This document shows positions 56,959 through 64,000 of a stretch of 64,000 nucleotides of DNA, piece by piece. Each line of letters begins with the position of its first letter. Position 1 is the stretch's first letter. Source of the DNA: Hylemonella sp. UBA6679 (GTDB taxonomy: Bacteria > Pseudomonadota > Gammaproteobacteria > Burkholderiales > Burkholderiaceae_C); contig DKJZ01000013.1 in the NCBI GenBank assembly GCA_002454975.1, positions 18,452-82,451 on the forward strand. The letters are read 5' to 3'. The translations under genes and the position numbers were made by a program. The notes beneath the pieces are model-generated. The model made no database searches and was not told the origin of the DNA. It saw nothing but the letters and a program-made list of their open reading frames with translations.

Positions 56959-57773
56959 TGGATGCTGCATGGATGGGTCTGCTCGGTCTGTTGATCGGGA
57001 GCTTTCTCAGTGTGGTGGTGGTGCGTCTGCCGCGGATGTTGGCGCGCCAGTGGGGTGAGGTGCCGCCGCCCACACACAGCCCCTTGCCTGAGCGCTACAA
57101 CTTGGCCTTGCCTGCCTCGCACGCGCCGTGCTGTGGCCAGGCTTTGCGCTGGCACCACAACTTGCCTGTGATCTCGTACCTGTTGCTGCGCGGGCGCTGC
57201 GGCTTTTGCGGTGCGCGCATCGGTCTGATGTACCCCGCCTTGGAGCTCAGCACCGCCGTGGTGTTTGCCGTGTGTGGCTGGCGCTTTGGTGCGGGCATCA
57301 CCGCCTTGTGCTGGGCGGGTTTGTGCGCTGCGCTGCTGGCGCTGGCCTGGATCGACTGGCAAACCACCTTGCTGCCTGACGACATCACCTTGCCCCTGCT
57401 GTGGGCCGGCTTGGTGGCCTCCGCCACCGGCATCACCCTCACCCCCTTGCACAGCGCGGTGTGGGGAGTGGTGGCAGGCTATGTGTCGCTGTGGTTGGTT
57501 TACTGGGCCTTCAAACTCATCACCGGCAAAGAAGGCATGGGTTATGGCGACTTCAAGCTCTTCGCAGCTTTGGGCGCATGGTTTGGCTGGACGCTGCTGG
57601 TTCCCATCATCTTGTGGTCGTCCATCGTGGGGGCGGTGGTGGGCATCGCCATGAAGTACACCGTGGGTTTGCGCGAAGGCGGCGTGGTGCCCTTCGGCCC
57701 TTTTTTAGCGGGCGCTGGCCTGCTGGCTGTGCTTGCAGGGCCGCACAAGCTCATGGCATGGACAGGGCTTTGA
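56958..57773 (+). CDS. pilD: Prepilin peptidase PilD (leader peptidase / N-methyltransferase)
   Basis: A 271-residue polytopic protease. GSFLSVVVVRLP begins the enzyme and the two catalytic Asp motifs are present (LAWIDWQTTLLPDDI and GKEGMGYGDFKLF). The N-methyltransferase zinc module is altered: SHAPCCGQAL replaces the usual SxCPxC (first Cys is Ala56, with Cys58 and Cys59), and the second pair Cys81/Cys84 is normal. It cleaves and methylates prepilins. ATG 56958 overlaps the pilC TGA. Confidence 0.93.
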   Translation: MDAAWMGLLGLLIGSFLSVVVVRLPRMLARQWGEVPPPTHSPLPERYNLALPASHAPCCGQALRWHHNLPVISYLLLRGRCGFCGARIGLMYPALELSTAVVFAVCGWRFGAGITALCWAGLCAALLALAWIDWQTTLLPDDITLPLLWAGLVASATGITLTPLHSAVWGVVAGYVSLWLVYWAFKLITGKEGMGYGDFKLFAALGAWFGWTLLVPIILWSSIVGAVVGIAMKYTVGLREGGVVPFGPFLAGAGLLAVLAGPHKLMAWTGL

Positions 57774-57774
57774 C

Positions 57775-58374
57775 ATGATCAAGCTGGGGCTCACAGGCGG
57801 TATTGGCAGCGGCAAAAGCACGGTGGCTGCCAGTTTGCAAGCCTGCGGCGCAGCGGTGGTGGATGCCGATGCGATTTCGCGCCAAACCACCGCAGCCGGG
57901 GGCTTGGCCATGCCAGCCATTGCGCAGCAGTTTGGGGCAAAGTTTGTGGGCGCCGATGGCGCCCTGGACCGCGCTGCCATGCGCGAGCTGGTGTTTGCCC
58001 AACCCGAGGCGCGCTTGCAACTCGAAGCCATCGTGCACCCCCTGGTCAGCGCAGAAACCGCACGGCAAACCCAGGCCGCTTTGGATGCAGGCAAACAGCT
58101 TGTGGTGTTTGATGTTCCCCTCCTGGTGGAGTCGGCCCATTGGCGCAGCCGCGTGGACCGCGTGCTGGTGGTCGATTGCCTAGAGACCACCCAAACAGCC
58201 AGGGTGGTGGCGCGCAGCGGTTTGACGCCTCAAGCTGTGCAAGCCATCATCAATCAACAAGCCAGCCGACAACGCCGATTGAACGCGGCCGACCTGGTCA
58301 TCTACAACGATGGCCTCACGCTCGATGACTTAAGACAAGCCTGCTGCGAAATCGCCCGTCGCTTCGGGCTATGA
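57775..58374 (+). CDS. coaE: Dephospho-CoA kinase
   Basis: A 199-residue P-loop kinase with LGLTGGIGSGKSTVA at the N-terminus and VVDADAISR, FDVPLLVESAHW and VARSGLTPQAVQAIINQQ later. It catalyses the last step of CoA synthesis. It starts one base after pilD. The order pilD-coaE-zapD-yacG is typical for beta- and gamma-proteobacteria. Confidence 0.96.
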   Translation: MIKLGLTGGIGSGKSTVAASLQACGAAVVDADAISRQTTAAGGLAMPAIAQQFGAKFVGADGALDRAAMRELVFAQPEARLQLEAIVHPLVSAETARQTQAALDAGKQLVVFDVPLLVESAHWRSRVDRVLVVDCLETTQTARVVARSGLTPQAVQAIINQQASRQRRLNAADLVIYNDGLTLDDLRQACCEIARRFGL

Positions 58375-58396
58375 TTCGCGCTAGGAAGCTAGCAGC

Positions 58397-59152
58397 GTGA
58401 TCATCTACGAATACCCCTTTAACGAACGCACCCGTACCTATTTGCGGCTGGAAGAACTGTTTCAGCGCCTGGGCGAGTTGGTGGGGCGCGAGTCGGCCCT
58501 GGACCACCACTTTGCTCTGGTCACGCTGTTCGAAATCATCGAGGTGGCAGCCCGCGCAGACCTGAAGTCTGACGTGCTCAAAGACCTCGAAAAACACAAA
58601 ACCACCCTCACCTCTTACCGCGACAACCCAGCCATTGCGCAGGCTGCGCTTGAGGGCGTGCTCAAACGCATCGACGACTGCTTTTTCTCGCTCAACCAAC
58701 AAACCGGCAAAGCCGGCCAGTCGCTGACCGACAACGAGTGGCTCATGAGTGTGCGCAGCCGCGTGGGTATTCCTGGGGGCACCTGCGAGTTTGACTTGCC
58801 GGCCTACTACGCTTGGCAAAAAGGCCCTTTAGCGCAACGTCGTCGCGACCTGGCCGACTGGACCAGCACCGTGGGCCCCTTGGCTGAAGCCATCTTTGTG
58901 CTCCTGAAATTGCAGCGCGATACCGGCAGCCCACAAAAAGTGATGGCCACTGGCGGCCAGTTTCAACAAAATTTGCCACAGGGCCGCAGCTTTCAACTGC
59001 TGCGCTTGGCCATGGCCCCAGGCACTGGCTGGGTGCCAGAAATCAGCGGCAACCGCCTGATGGTGTCCATCCGCGTGATGCAACAAGACCCCCAAGGCAA
59101 GCTGCACCAAATCAGCGACGACGCCGCGTTCGAGCTGAGCCTGTGCGCCTGA
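58397..59152 (+). CDS. zapD: Cell division protein ZapD (FtsZ crosslinker)
   Basis: A 251-residue protein starting at GTG 58397 with [19 protein letters not shown], a ZapD family signature, followed by all-helical and beta parts ([20 protein letters not shown], then [20 protein letters not shown]). It crosslinks FtsZ filaments in the division ring. It is in the coaE-zapD-yacG order. Confidence 0.95.
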   Translation: MIIYEYPFNERTRTYLRLEELFQRLGELVGRESALDHHFALVTLFEIIEVAARADLKSDVLKDLEKHKTTLTSYRDNPAIAQAALEGVLKRIDDCFFSLNQQTGKAGQSLTDNEWLMSVRSRVGIPGGTCEFDLPAYYAWQKGPLAQRRRDLADWTSTVGPLAEAIFVLLKLQRDTGSPQKVMATGGQFQQNLPQGRSFQLLRLAMAPGTGWVPEISGNRLMVSIRVMQQDPQGKLHQISDDAAFELSLCA

Positions 59153-59159
59153 GGTCGGT

Positions 59160-59348
59160 ATGAGCAAAATTGTGGTGTGCCCCACCTGCGCCGGGGACAG
59201 CGTGTTCGCCCCGAGCAACCCCTACCGTCCGTTTTGTTGCGAGCGCTGCAAAAACATCGATTTCGGGGCTTGGGCCAGCGAGTCCTTCCGGGTGCCTACC
59301 GAAGCACCCCCAGAAGACGACTTGTACGGCGATCCAAAATTACAATAA
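59160..59348 (+). CDS. yacG: DNA gyrase inhibitor YacG (zinc-finger protein)
   Basis: A 62-residue protein with a four-Cys zinc site, CPTC at residues 8-11 and CCERC near 27-31, and the [10 protein letters not shown] motif then a typical acidic tail. YacG binds gyrase B in E. coli and inhibits DNA binding. It is normal length, directly after zapD. Confidence 0.95.
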   Translation: MSKIVVCPTCAGDSVFAPSNPYRPFCCERCKNIDFGAWASESFRVPTEAPPEDDLYGDPKLQ

Positions 59349-59351
59349 ATA

Positions 59352-59402
59352 CGCCTCTAAGCCACGTGCTTATTGAGGTTTACGCTAGAAATTCAATAGC
59401 AA
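59352..59402 (-). repeat. Intergenic copy of the GCTAT...TAGAGG repeat
   Basis: On the minus strand it begins GCTATTGAAT and ends CTTAGAGGCG. It aligns with the element in the M61 gene (27 of 49 bases identical; both ends best). It lies just after yacG, where such short elements are common. Confidence 0.6.
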
Positions 59403-59416
59403 GCTGCTTGATGCAA

Positions 59417-59884
59417 CTAGGCGTGTGTGGGGCCTGAGAAGTTTTGCTCTAGCGCCAGCCAGGTCAAGACCGGCACCGTGCCCGGCAGCACAGGCATGAC
59501 CTGCACGGGCAAGCCTTGCCAAGCAAACTGCTGGCCTTCGCGCATGTGCAACTCGCCCTGCCAAGCAAACACCTTGCAAAAGTTCAAACGCACCAAGGCG
59601 TGCGGGTAGTCCACCACCTCAACCTTCCAGGGCTGCGCGTCTTCGATGGTGATGCCGATTTCTTCTTGCAACTCGCGCCGCAAAGCTTGCTCCACGGTCT
59701 CGCCCGCTTCAAGCTTGCCACCCGGAAATTCCCAATAGCCCTCGTACACCTTGCCAGGTGGGCGCGAGGTCAGCAAAAACGCACCCTGCGCATTGATGAG
59801 CACCCCCACCGCTACTTCGGTGATGGGCCGATCCGCCCCGCCCTCACGCGGGCGGTCACCGTCAGCAACCAAAGGTTTAGTCAT
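59417..59884 (-). CDS. Nudix hydrolase (MutT-like)
   Basis: A 155-residue protein whose Nudix box is present (GGKLEAGETVEQALRREL then QEEIGI). The WEFPGGK context and length fit MutT, which removes 8-oxo-dGTP, but other nucleoside diphosphate substrates are possible. It is transcribed in the direction opposite to yacG and follows the AAA ATPase gene 60003-60866. Confidence 0.9.
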   Translation of the reverse strand: MTKPLVADGDRPREGGADRPITEVAVGVLINAQGAFLLTSRPPGKVYEGYWEFPGGKLEAGETVEQALRRELQEEIGITIEDAQPWKVEVVDYPHALVRLNFCKVFAWQGELHMREGQQFAWQGLPVQVMPVLPGTVPVLTWLALEQNFSGPTHA

Positions 59885-59898
59885 TCAGCAAGTGCACA

Positions 59899-60008
59899 TG
59901 ACAAGCGTGGGGTTTCACATGGTTCGCGCCGCCGGGCCGCCCCAAGGCGCGAAGCTCCCCCTCGGGGGGCAGCGCAGTACACGCAGTGACAAGCGTGGGG
60001 GCTCACAT
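59899..60008. repeat. Comamonadaceae-like GC-rich intergenic element with direct repeats
   Basis: The 14-base sequence TGACAAGCGTGGGG occurs at 59899-59912 and 59987-60000, 88 bases apart. Between them is a GC-rich part with a hairpin (GCTCCCCCTCGGGGGGCAGC) and the motif GCGCCGCCGGGCCGCCCCAA. I recognise this general composition from Comamonadaceae repeats. The right copy overlaps the end of the ATPase gene (stop 60003). Confidence 0.65.
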
Positions 60009-60866
60009 CTTGCCCGCATAGTCGCGGGCAAACTGGTAAGCCACCCGTCCGCTGCGCGAACCGCGCTCCAGTGCCCACACCAGGGCCTCGGGGCGCGCGG
60101 CTTCGATGGCCGCGGGGGGCACGCCATAGGCGCTGAGCCACTGGGCGATGATGGTGAGGTACTCGTCTTGGCTGAACGGGTAAAAACTCACCCACAAACC
60201 AAAGCGTTCCGACAAAGAAATTTTTTCTTCAATCGCTTCACCGGGGTGGATTTCGCCGTCGTCGGTGTGCTTCACGCCCAGGTTGTCGCTCATGCGCTCG
60301 GGCAACAAATGGCGGCGGTTGCTGGTCGCGTAAATCAGCACATTGGGGGTTGCCGCAGCCACCGAGCCGTCCAAGATGGATTTGAGCGCTTTGTAACCCG
60401 CCTCGCCTTCTTCAAAACTCAGGTCATCGGCAAAGATGATGAACTTCTCAGGCCGCCCAGCCACCGTGTCCACAATGTCTGGCAAGTCGGTGAGGTCATC
60501 TTTGTCCACCTCAATCAGGCGCAATCCTTGGTCAGCCAGGGCGTGCAAGCACGCGCGTATGAGTGACGATTTACCGGTGCCGCGCGCGCCGGTCAACAGC
60601 ACATTGTTGGCAGGCAAGCCCTGCACAAACTGCTGGGTGTTGCGCAGGATTTTTTCTTTCTGCTGGTCGATCTCTTTGAGCGCGTCCAAGCTCATGCTGC
60701 CCACGTGGCGCACCGGCTCCAGGGCGCCATGGCCCGAGCTGCGTTTGCGGTAACGAAAGGCGATCGAGGCGTTCCAGTCGGGCGCACTCAGGGGCGCAGG
60801 CAGCACCGCTTCAATGCGGTTGATGAGTTGCTCGGCACGCGCCAGCAGTTGGTCTAGGGTCGTCAT
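60003..60866 (-). CDS. AAA ATPase of the DUF815 family
   Basis: A 287-residue P-loop protein: Walker A GARGTGKSSLI (about residues 93-103), Walker B FIIFADDLSFEEGEA and a sensor region ATSNRRHLLPERM. Found next to mutT/argJ in many Burkholderiales; molecular role unknown. The 3' end carries part of the GC-rich repeat element. Confidence 0.88.
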   Translation of the reverse strand: MTTLDQLLARAEQLINRIEAVLPAPLSAPDWNASIAFRYRKRSSGHGALEPVRHVGSMSLDALKEIDQQKEKILRNTQQFVQGLPANNVLLTGARGTGKSSLIRACLHALADQGLRLIEVDKDDLTDLPDIVDTVAGRPEKFIIFADDLSFEEGEAGYKALKSILDGSVAAATPNVLIYATSNRRHLLPERMSDNLGVKHTDDGEIHPGEAIEEKISLSERFGLWVSFYPFSQDEYLTIIAQWLSAYGVPPAAIEAARPEALVWALERGSRSGRVAYQFARDYAGKM

Positions 60867-60881
60867 GGCAGGGGCGCTGAA

Positions 60882-62111
60882 TCAGGAGCGGTAATCGGCG
60901 TTGATGGTCACGTAATCGTGGCTGAAGTCACAAGTCCACACCGTATCGCTCGCTGTGCCGCGGCCCAGCAATACACGCACGGTGATTTCGCTTTGCTTCA
61001 TCACGCGCTGGCCATCTTCTTCGCGATAGGCGGGGTTGCGCCCGCCTTTAACGGCCACGTGCACATCGTCCAAATAAAGATCGATACCGGTTTGGTCCAG
61101 GTCGGCAATGCCGGCATAACCCACCGCGGCCAGAATGCGGCCCAGGTTGGGGTCACTGGCAAAAAACGCGGTTTTCACCAAGGGCGAATGCGCGATGGCA
61201 TAGGCCACCAAGCGGCATTCTTCGGCAGTTTTGCCACCCTCGACTTGCACGGTGATGAACTTGGTCGCGCCTTCGCCATCGCGCACGATGGCTTGGGCGC
61301 ACAAGCGCGCCACTTGCAGCATGGCCGCTTTGAGCGCCTGGCCCTCTGCGCTGTCCCAGCTGGTGATCTCGGCATGCGCGGCCTTGTTGGTGGCAATCAC
61401 CACAAACGAGTCATTGGTGGAGGTGTCGCCATCGACCGTCACGCGGTTGAACGAGCCCTCGGCCAGGTCGCGCGCGAGTTGGGCCATCAGGCCTGGGGCC
61501 ACACGTGCGTCGGTGGCCATGAAGCCCAGCATGGTGGCCATGTTGGGGCGAATCATGCCTGCACCTTTGCTGATGCCGGTCACGCTCACCGTCACGCCGC
61601 CCACCTTGGCCTGCGTGCTGTAAGCCTTGGGCTGGGTGTCGGTGGTCATGATGCCTTCAGCAGCCTTCAACCAATGGTCGGACTTGGCATCGGCAATGGC
61701 GACAGGCAGGCCGGCGATGATGCGGTCCACCGGCAGCGGCTCCATGATCACACCGGTGGAGAACGGCAAAATTTGTGCAGGCGTGCAGCCCAGCTGCGCG
61801 GCCAGCGCCTCGCAGCTCGCACGGGTGCGGGCCAGGCCGTCTTCACCGGTGCCCGCATTGGCGTTGCCGGTGTTGATGACCATGGCGCGGATGCCCTGGC
61901 CGGCGGCCAAATGCTCGCGGCACACCTGCACAGGCGCGGCGCAAAAACGGTTTTGGGTGAACACACCTGACACGCTGGCGCCTTCATCGACCAAGACCAC
62001 AGTGAGGTCTTTGCGGTTCGCTTTGCGCACACCGGCTTCAACCACGCCAATGCGCACACCGGGCACGGGGTGCAGGTCAGCAGCCTGCGGAAGGGGAAGG
62101 TTCACAGGCAT
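60882..62111 (-). CDS. argJ: Bifunctional ornithine acetyltransferase / N-acetylglutamate synthase ArgJ
   Basis: A 409-residue enzyme that self-cleaves at the Thr of the [14 protein letters not shown] motif (alpha/beta chains). It recycles acetyl groups in arginine synthesis and may also make N-acetylglutamate. Conserved [21 protein letters not shown] and the terminal [11 protein letters not shown] are intact. It is the last gene with high-GC composition before the AT-rich segment. Confidence 0.97.
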   Translation of the reverse strand: MPVNLPLPQAADLHPVPGVRIGVVEAGVRKANRKDLTVVLVDEGASVSGVFTQNRFCAAPVQVCREHLAAGQGIRAMVINTGNANAGTGEDGLARTRASCEALAAQLGCTPAQILPFSTGVIMEPLPVDRIIAGLPVAIADAKSDHWLKAAEGIMTTDTQPKAYSTQAKVGGVTVSVTGISKGAGMIRPNMATMLGFMATDARVAPGLMAQLARDLAEGSFNRVTVDGDTSTNDSFVVIATNKAAHAEITSWDSAEGQALKAAMLQVARLCAQAIVRDGEGATKFITVQVEGGKTAEECRLVAYAIAHSPLVKTAFFASDPNLGRILAAVGYAGIADLDQTGIDLYLDDVHVAVKGGRNPAYREEDGQRVMKQSEITVRVLLGRGTASDTVWTCDFSHDYVTINADYRS

Positions 62112-62127
62112 GGTCAGTTCAATTTAC

Positions 62128-62151
62128 CGTGGCATTGTTTGAATTGCCACG
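62128..62151. promoter_or_regulatory. Perfect seven-base inverted repeat upstream of argJ
   Basis: CGTGGCA / TGCCACG with a 10-base loop, 17 bases upstream of the argJ start. It could be an operator (arginine repressor-like control is possible) or a leader hairpin for argJ. It also marks the drop from high to low GC. Confidence 0.35.
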
Positions 62152-62271
62152 CTGTAGCGTAACTATGTTGTTTTATATAGGTTTTTTCGATCATTTTTTT
62201 ACTGTGCAACATATGTAAAACAAACCAAAGGAGCTTCAGCACTGCTTAGACAAGTTGTTGTTTGATTAAAG

Positions 62272-62288
62272 TATCAGTTTAGCTGATA
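62272..62288. promoter_or_regulatory. Six-base inverted repeat TATCAG/CTGATA upstream of an AT-rich gene
   Basis: TATCAG and CTGATA separated by five bases, 39 bases before the ATG of the hypothetical gene at 62327. A small dyad of this size is a candidate operator of an island-encoded regulator or a weak hairpin. Flanking AT-rich DNA (62150-62326) shows no gene. Confidence 0.3.
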
Positions 62289-62326
62289 GCACCCTAACTA
62301 ACCAGAACTGCACTATCGTACTAACA

Positions 62327-62824
62327 ATGAGCACCAACAAATCGATCGTACCCGTACTTGGCATAGAGTCAGCTGCACAGTTCTGGATGGAAATCGCTCA
62401 GCCAAATTTTTTACGCTTTCACAACGATCCAACAGCTAGAGAGGCCTTCAATCTCTGTTCATCCCTGTGGCATCTAATCGATTGGGTACAAATAGATCAT
62501 CGCACCAACCCCCAAAACCTGTCGCTGGGCGAACTAAGAAAGCAATTCGAAACCGAGTGCACTGCATTGAGCGCTTTACACGACATAACTACGGTATCAA
62601 AGCACGGCACTATCGAAAAACCAAGAGGCATAGTTAGCGCCTCCAAAGCAAACATTCAAGGCGTCAATTTCTATTTCAGCTCTCTTGGCCCTGTAAGCGA
62701 GCATCCGGCTAGCTACACAATTCAACTAGCTAACGGTCAAGAGGTTTTATTGCACGAACTATTGGCATCCGCTTACAGTTTTTGGGATAAATTTTTTAGA
62801 CCCCCACAAGCTAGCGTCAAATAA
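62327..62824 (+). CDS. Hypothetical protein, possibly HEPN-like, in AT-rich island
   Basis: A 165-residue soluble protein of lower GC than its upstream neighbours. It is helical in the first half (AREAFNLCSSLWHLIDWVQI) with LSALHDITTVSKHGTIEKPR in the middle, where His residues and an Arg-Lys-His rich patch resemble HEPN-type RNA-binding domains only loosely. No recognised family. It may be part of an island with the following hydrolase gene, 34 bases later on the same strand. Role unknown. Confidence 0.65.
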   Translation: MSTNKSIVPVLGIESAAQFWMEIAQPNFLRFHNDPTAREAFNLCSSLWHLIDWVQIDHRTNPQNLSLGELRKQFETECTALSALHDITTVSKHGTIEKPRGIVSASKANIQGVNFYFSSLGPVSEHPASYTIQLANGQEVLLHELLASAYSFWDKFFRPPQASVK

Positions 62825-62858
62825 TTTGACACGTGTGCCGGCTAACCTGAATGCATCC

Positions 62859-63407
62859 ATGAAAAAAAGAATTTACTACCTGTCAGGTCAAGGCGGACAC
62901 TTACACAAAGGACTTGGCGAAGCATTGCTAGCTAGAGGCCTTGACGTAGTGGGCAGAGAGATTCAAGACGAGTTCAAAACTATTGGCTTTGCAGCACAAG
63001 TCTCAACCATAGCCAACGACCTACAAACACAGCACTGGAACAAAGACAGCCTTGTCATAGCCAACTCTTTCGGTGCCTATCTCTTTCTGCATGCACAGAC
63101 CGAGATGGCACCATACATTGGACGTGTGCTTTTACTGTCGCCAATTGTTGGTGAGTTTGACAGCGAAGAGCTGCAAATGGGCTTCATACCGCCAAGAGCT
63201 AAAAAGCTCTTTGAACTTGCCACTGCCAACCTGTACCCAACGCCTGCAAATTGCCAAATTCATGTTGGTAGTGATGACTGGCAAAGCAACCCTACAAACG
63301 TCACAAGACTAGGTCAGCTTCTAAACGTGCCAGTCATAGTAGTGCCAAACAACGGACACATGCTGGACAGGAGTTACGTTAGCCAACTTTTGGATAGTTG
63401 GCTGTAA
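62859..63407 (+). CDS. RBBP9/YdeN-like serine hydrolase
   Basis: A 182-residue small alpha/beta hydrolase starting ATG 62859 (a TTG further upstream could also start). RIYYLSGQGGHLHKGLGEAL begins the fold. The nucleophile motif is ANSFGAY (Asn before Ser instead of the usual Gly), the acid Asp is in VGSDDWQSNP and the His in NNGHMLD. Family members include RBBP9 and YdeN; biological substrates unclear. AT-rich codon use unlike argJ suggests transfer. Confidence 0.78.
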   Translation: MKKRIYYLSGQGGHLHKGLGEALLARGLDVVGREIQDEFKTIGFAAQVSTIANDLQTQHWNKDSLVIANSFGAYLFLHAQTEMAPYIGRVLLLSPIVGEFDSEELQMGFIPPRAKKLFELATANLYPTPANCQIHVGSDDWQSNPTNVTRLGQLLNVPVIVVPNNGHMLDRSYVSQLLDSWL

Positions 63408-63415
63408 AACCAATC

Positions 63416-63757
63416 TCAAAGACAGGCAATCTGTTTCAGTTGACCGTCTTCAAGAAACACAAATACTCCGCCCTTTGCGCTTTTGTAAATATCATCTGCA
63501 AGGCAAACAATAGGCCCTTTGGGTGTGTCGACCGTTACACGGCATTGACCGTATTTCCACTCCGCGCCTACAAATGAAAAGTCTTTTGCAGACCTACTGA
63601 ACTTGGTTGCTAATGCTCCATAACTACTGGTAGCCATCTCAGCAGCTTGGCTACAGTTTGTGGCATTTTTTTCAACTCTCTGGTTTTGAGCGCTAGAAGC
63701 GCCGACCAAAACGAAGCAAGTTAAAAAAAAGAGCAGTGATTGTTTGGTGTTCAACAT
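63416..63757 (-). CDS. Small exported hypothetical protein
   Basis: A 113-residue protein with a Sec signal peptide (MLNTKQSLLFFLTCFVLVGA then SSAQ) and a GGAG ribosome binding site. The mature part has two Cys pairs' worth of candidates (Cys near 34, 73, 84, 112) that could form disulfides. No family recognised. It converges on the serine hydrolase with nine bases between stops and is AT-rich like it. Confidence 0.7.
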   Translation of the reverse strand: MLNTKQSLLFFLTCFVLVGASSAQNQRVEKNATNCSQAAEMATSSYGALATKFSRSAKDFSFVGAEWKYGQCRVTVDTPKGPIVCLADDIYKSAKGGVFVFLEDGQLKQIACL

Positions 63758-63824
63758 TGTTAAGCTCCACTATGTTTATAGAAATGCTAACACAATCAAT
63801 TTTTGATAATGAGTAAAAAAGACA

Positions 63825-63977
63825 TCAACTAACAAACGTTGGCAGCGTCACAACGTTGCCAGCACCATACTGCCCTTCCAACAACCAAAGTGCATCTTGG
63901 TTTGAATTAGCTTGCACACGTGTACGCACAAACATACCGTTGCTTTGAATACGTACCATTGCTTCATATGTGTTCAT
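63825..63977 (-). CDS. Small 50-residue protein of the AT-rich island
   Basis: A frame too short for usual thresholds: ATG at 63977, stop 63825-63827. The protein starts MNTYEAMVRIQSNGMFVRTR and ends LEGQYGAGNVVTLPTFVS. A GGGGGA ribosome binding site lies at the right distance. Its shape (beta strand, then YGxGNV...P) resembles small proteins I recall from integrative elements and plasmids of beta-proteobacteria, but I cannot name a family. Confidence 0.6.
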   Translation of the reverse strand: MNTYEAMVRIQSNGMFVRTRVQANSNQDALWLLEGQYGAGNVVTLPTFVS

Positions 63978-64000
63978 TATGGCATTCCCCCAAATCAGTA

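Overview
This is a 64 kb chromosomal stretch from a betaproteobacterium of the order Burkholderiales, most likely family Comamonadaceae (Limnohabitans/Rhodoferax-like). I infer this from the high GC content, the NNC/NNG codon bias and the gene orders seen: hemL-thiD-rubredoxin, dusB-fis-purH, yqgE-ruvX-pyrR-pyrB-pyrC', rplM-rpsI-coiled-coil protein-bactofilin-erpA-anmK-M23-tyrS, and pilB-pilC-pilD-coaE-zapD-yacG. It also carries short repeats of a type I recall from Comamonadaceae. Genus and species cannot be fixed from this window alone.

Layout. 1-5.5 kb: end of a PhoH-family ATPase, ybeY, a periplasmic sulfide dehydrogenase pair (small cytochrome c plus a covalent-FAD flavoprotein), and a divergent Fe(III) ABC permease/ATPase pair with a possible Fur site between them. 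5.5-9.3 kb: a large secreted CHAT-domain protein and an acyltransferase. 9.3-13.1 kb: a tightly overlapping pyrimidine operon whose dihydroorotase-like subunit has lost its metal ligands. 13.1-22.7 kb: photolyase, a large repeat-containing protein that looks like an eroded CheA/ChpA kinase, rubredoxin, a ThiD-like kinase, hemL, dusB-fis-purH and a YqaA-like membrane protein. 22.7-30.9 kb: an ABC exporter with its membrane-fusion protein, a CmcJ/NvfI-type oxidoreductase plus glutathione S-transferase operon with a divergent LysR regulator, and ychF. 31.0-35.4 kb: an accessory pocket with a single-chain type IIL restriction-methylation enzyme and an AT-richer phosphoribosyltransferase that overlaps a second frame. 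35.4-50.7 kb: housekeeping genes (slyX, MOSC protein, UbiH-type hydroxylase, dsbC, M61 protease, tyrS, M23 peptidase, anmK, erpA, bactofilin, rpsI, rplM, ispB, ggt) and a TerC-family gene behind a recognisable yybP-ykoY (manganese) riboswitch. 50.9-54.4 kb: tRNA-Pro(CGG), a frameshifted hydrolase directly after it, an MFS transporter and a lipoprotein hydrolase with a tiny membrane-protein gene. 54.5-62.1 kb: type IV pilus assembly genes with a shortened PilB, coaE, zapD, yacG, a Nudix enzyme, an AAA ATPase and argJ. 62.1-64.0 kb: an abruptly AT-rich segment with four small genes, probably the edge of a genomic island that continues beyond the window.

Functional themes are sulfur oxidation, iron uptake, pyrimidine, purine and heme synthesis, cell envelope and division, and pilus or secretion machinery. 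The least explained parts are the restriction/phosphoribosyltransferase pocket (31-35.4 kb), the eroded chemosensory protein (14.7-16.6 kb), the oxidoreductase/GST operon (27.2-28.7 kb) and the AT-rich terminal island (62.1-64 kb). I saw no CRISPR array, insertion sequence or complete prophage, and no gene-free stretch longer than 300 bases.
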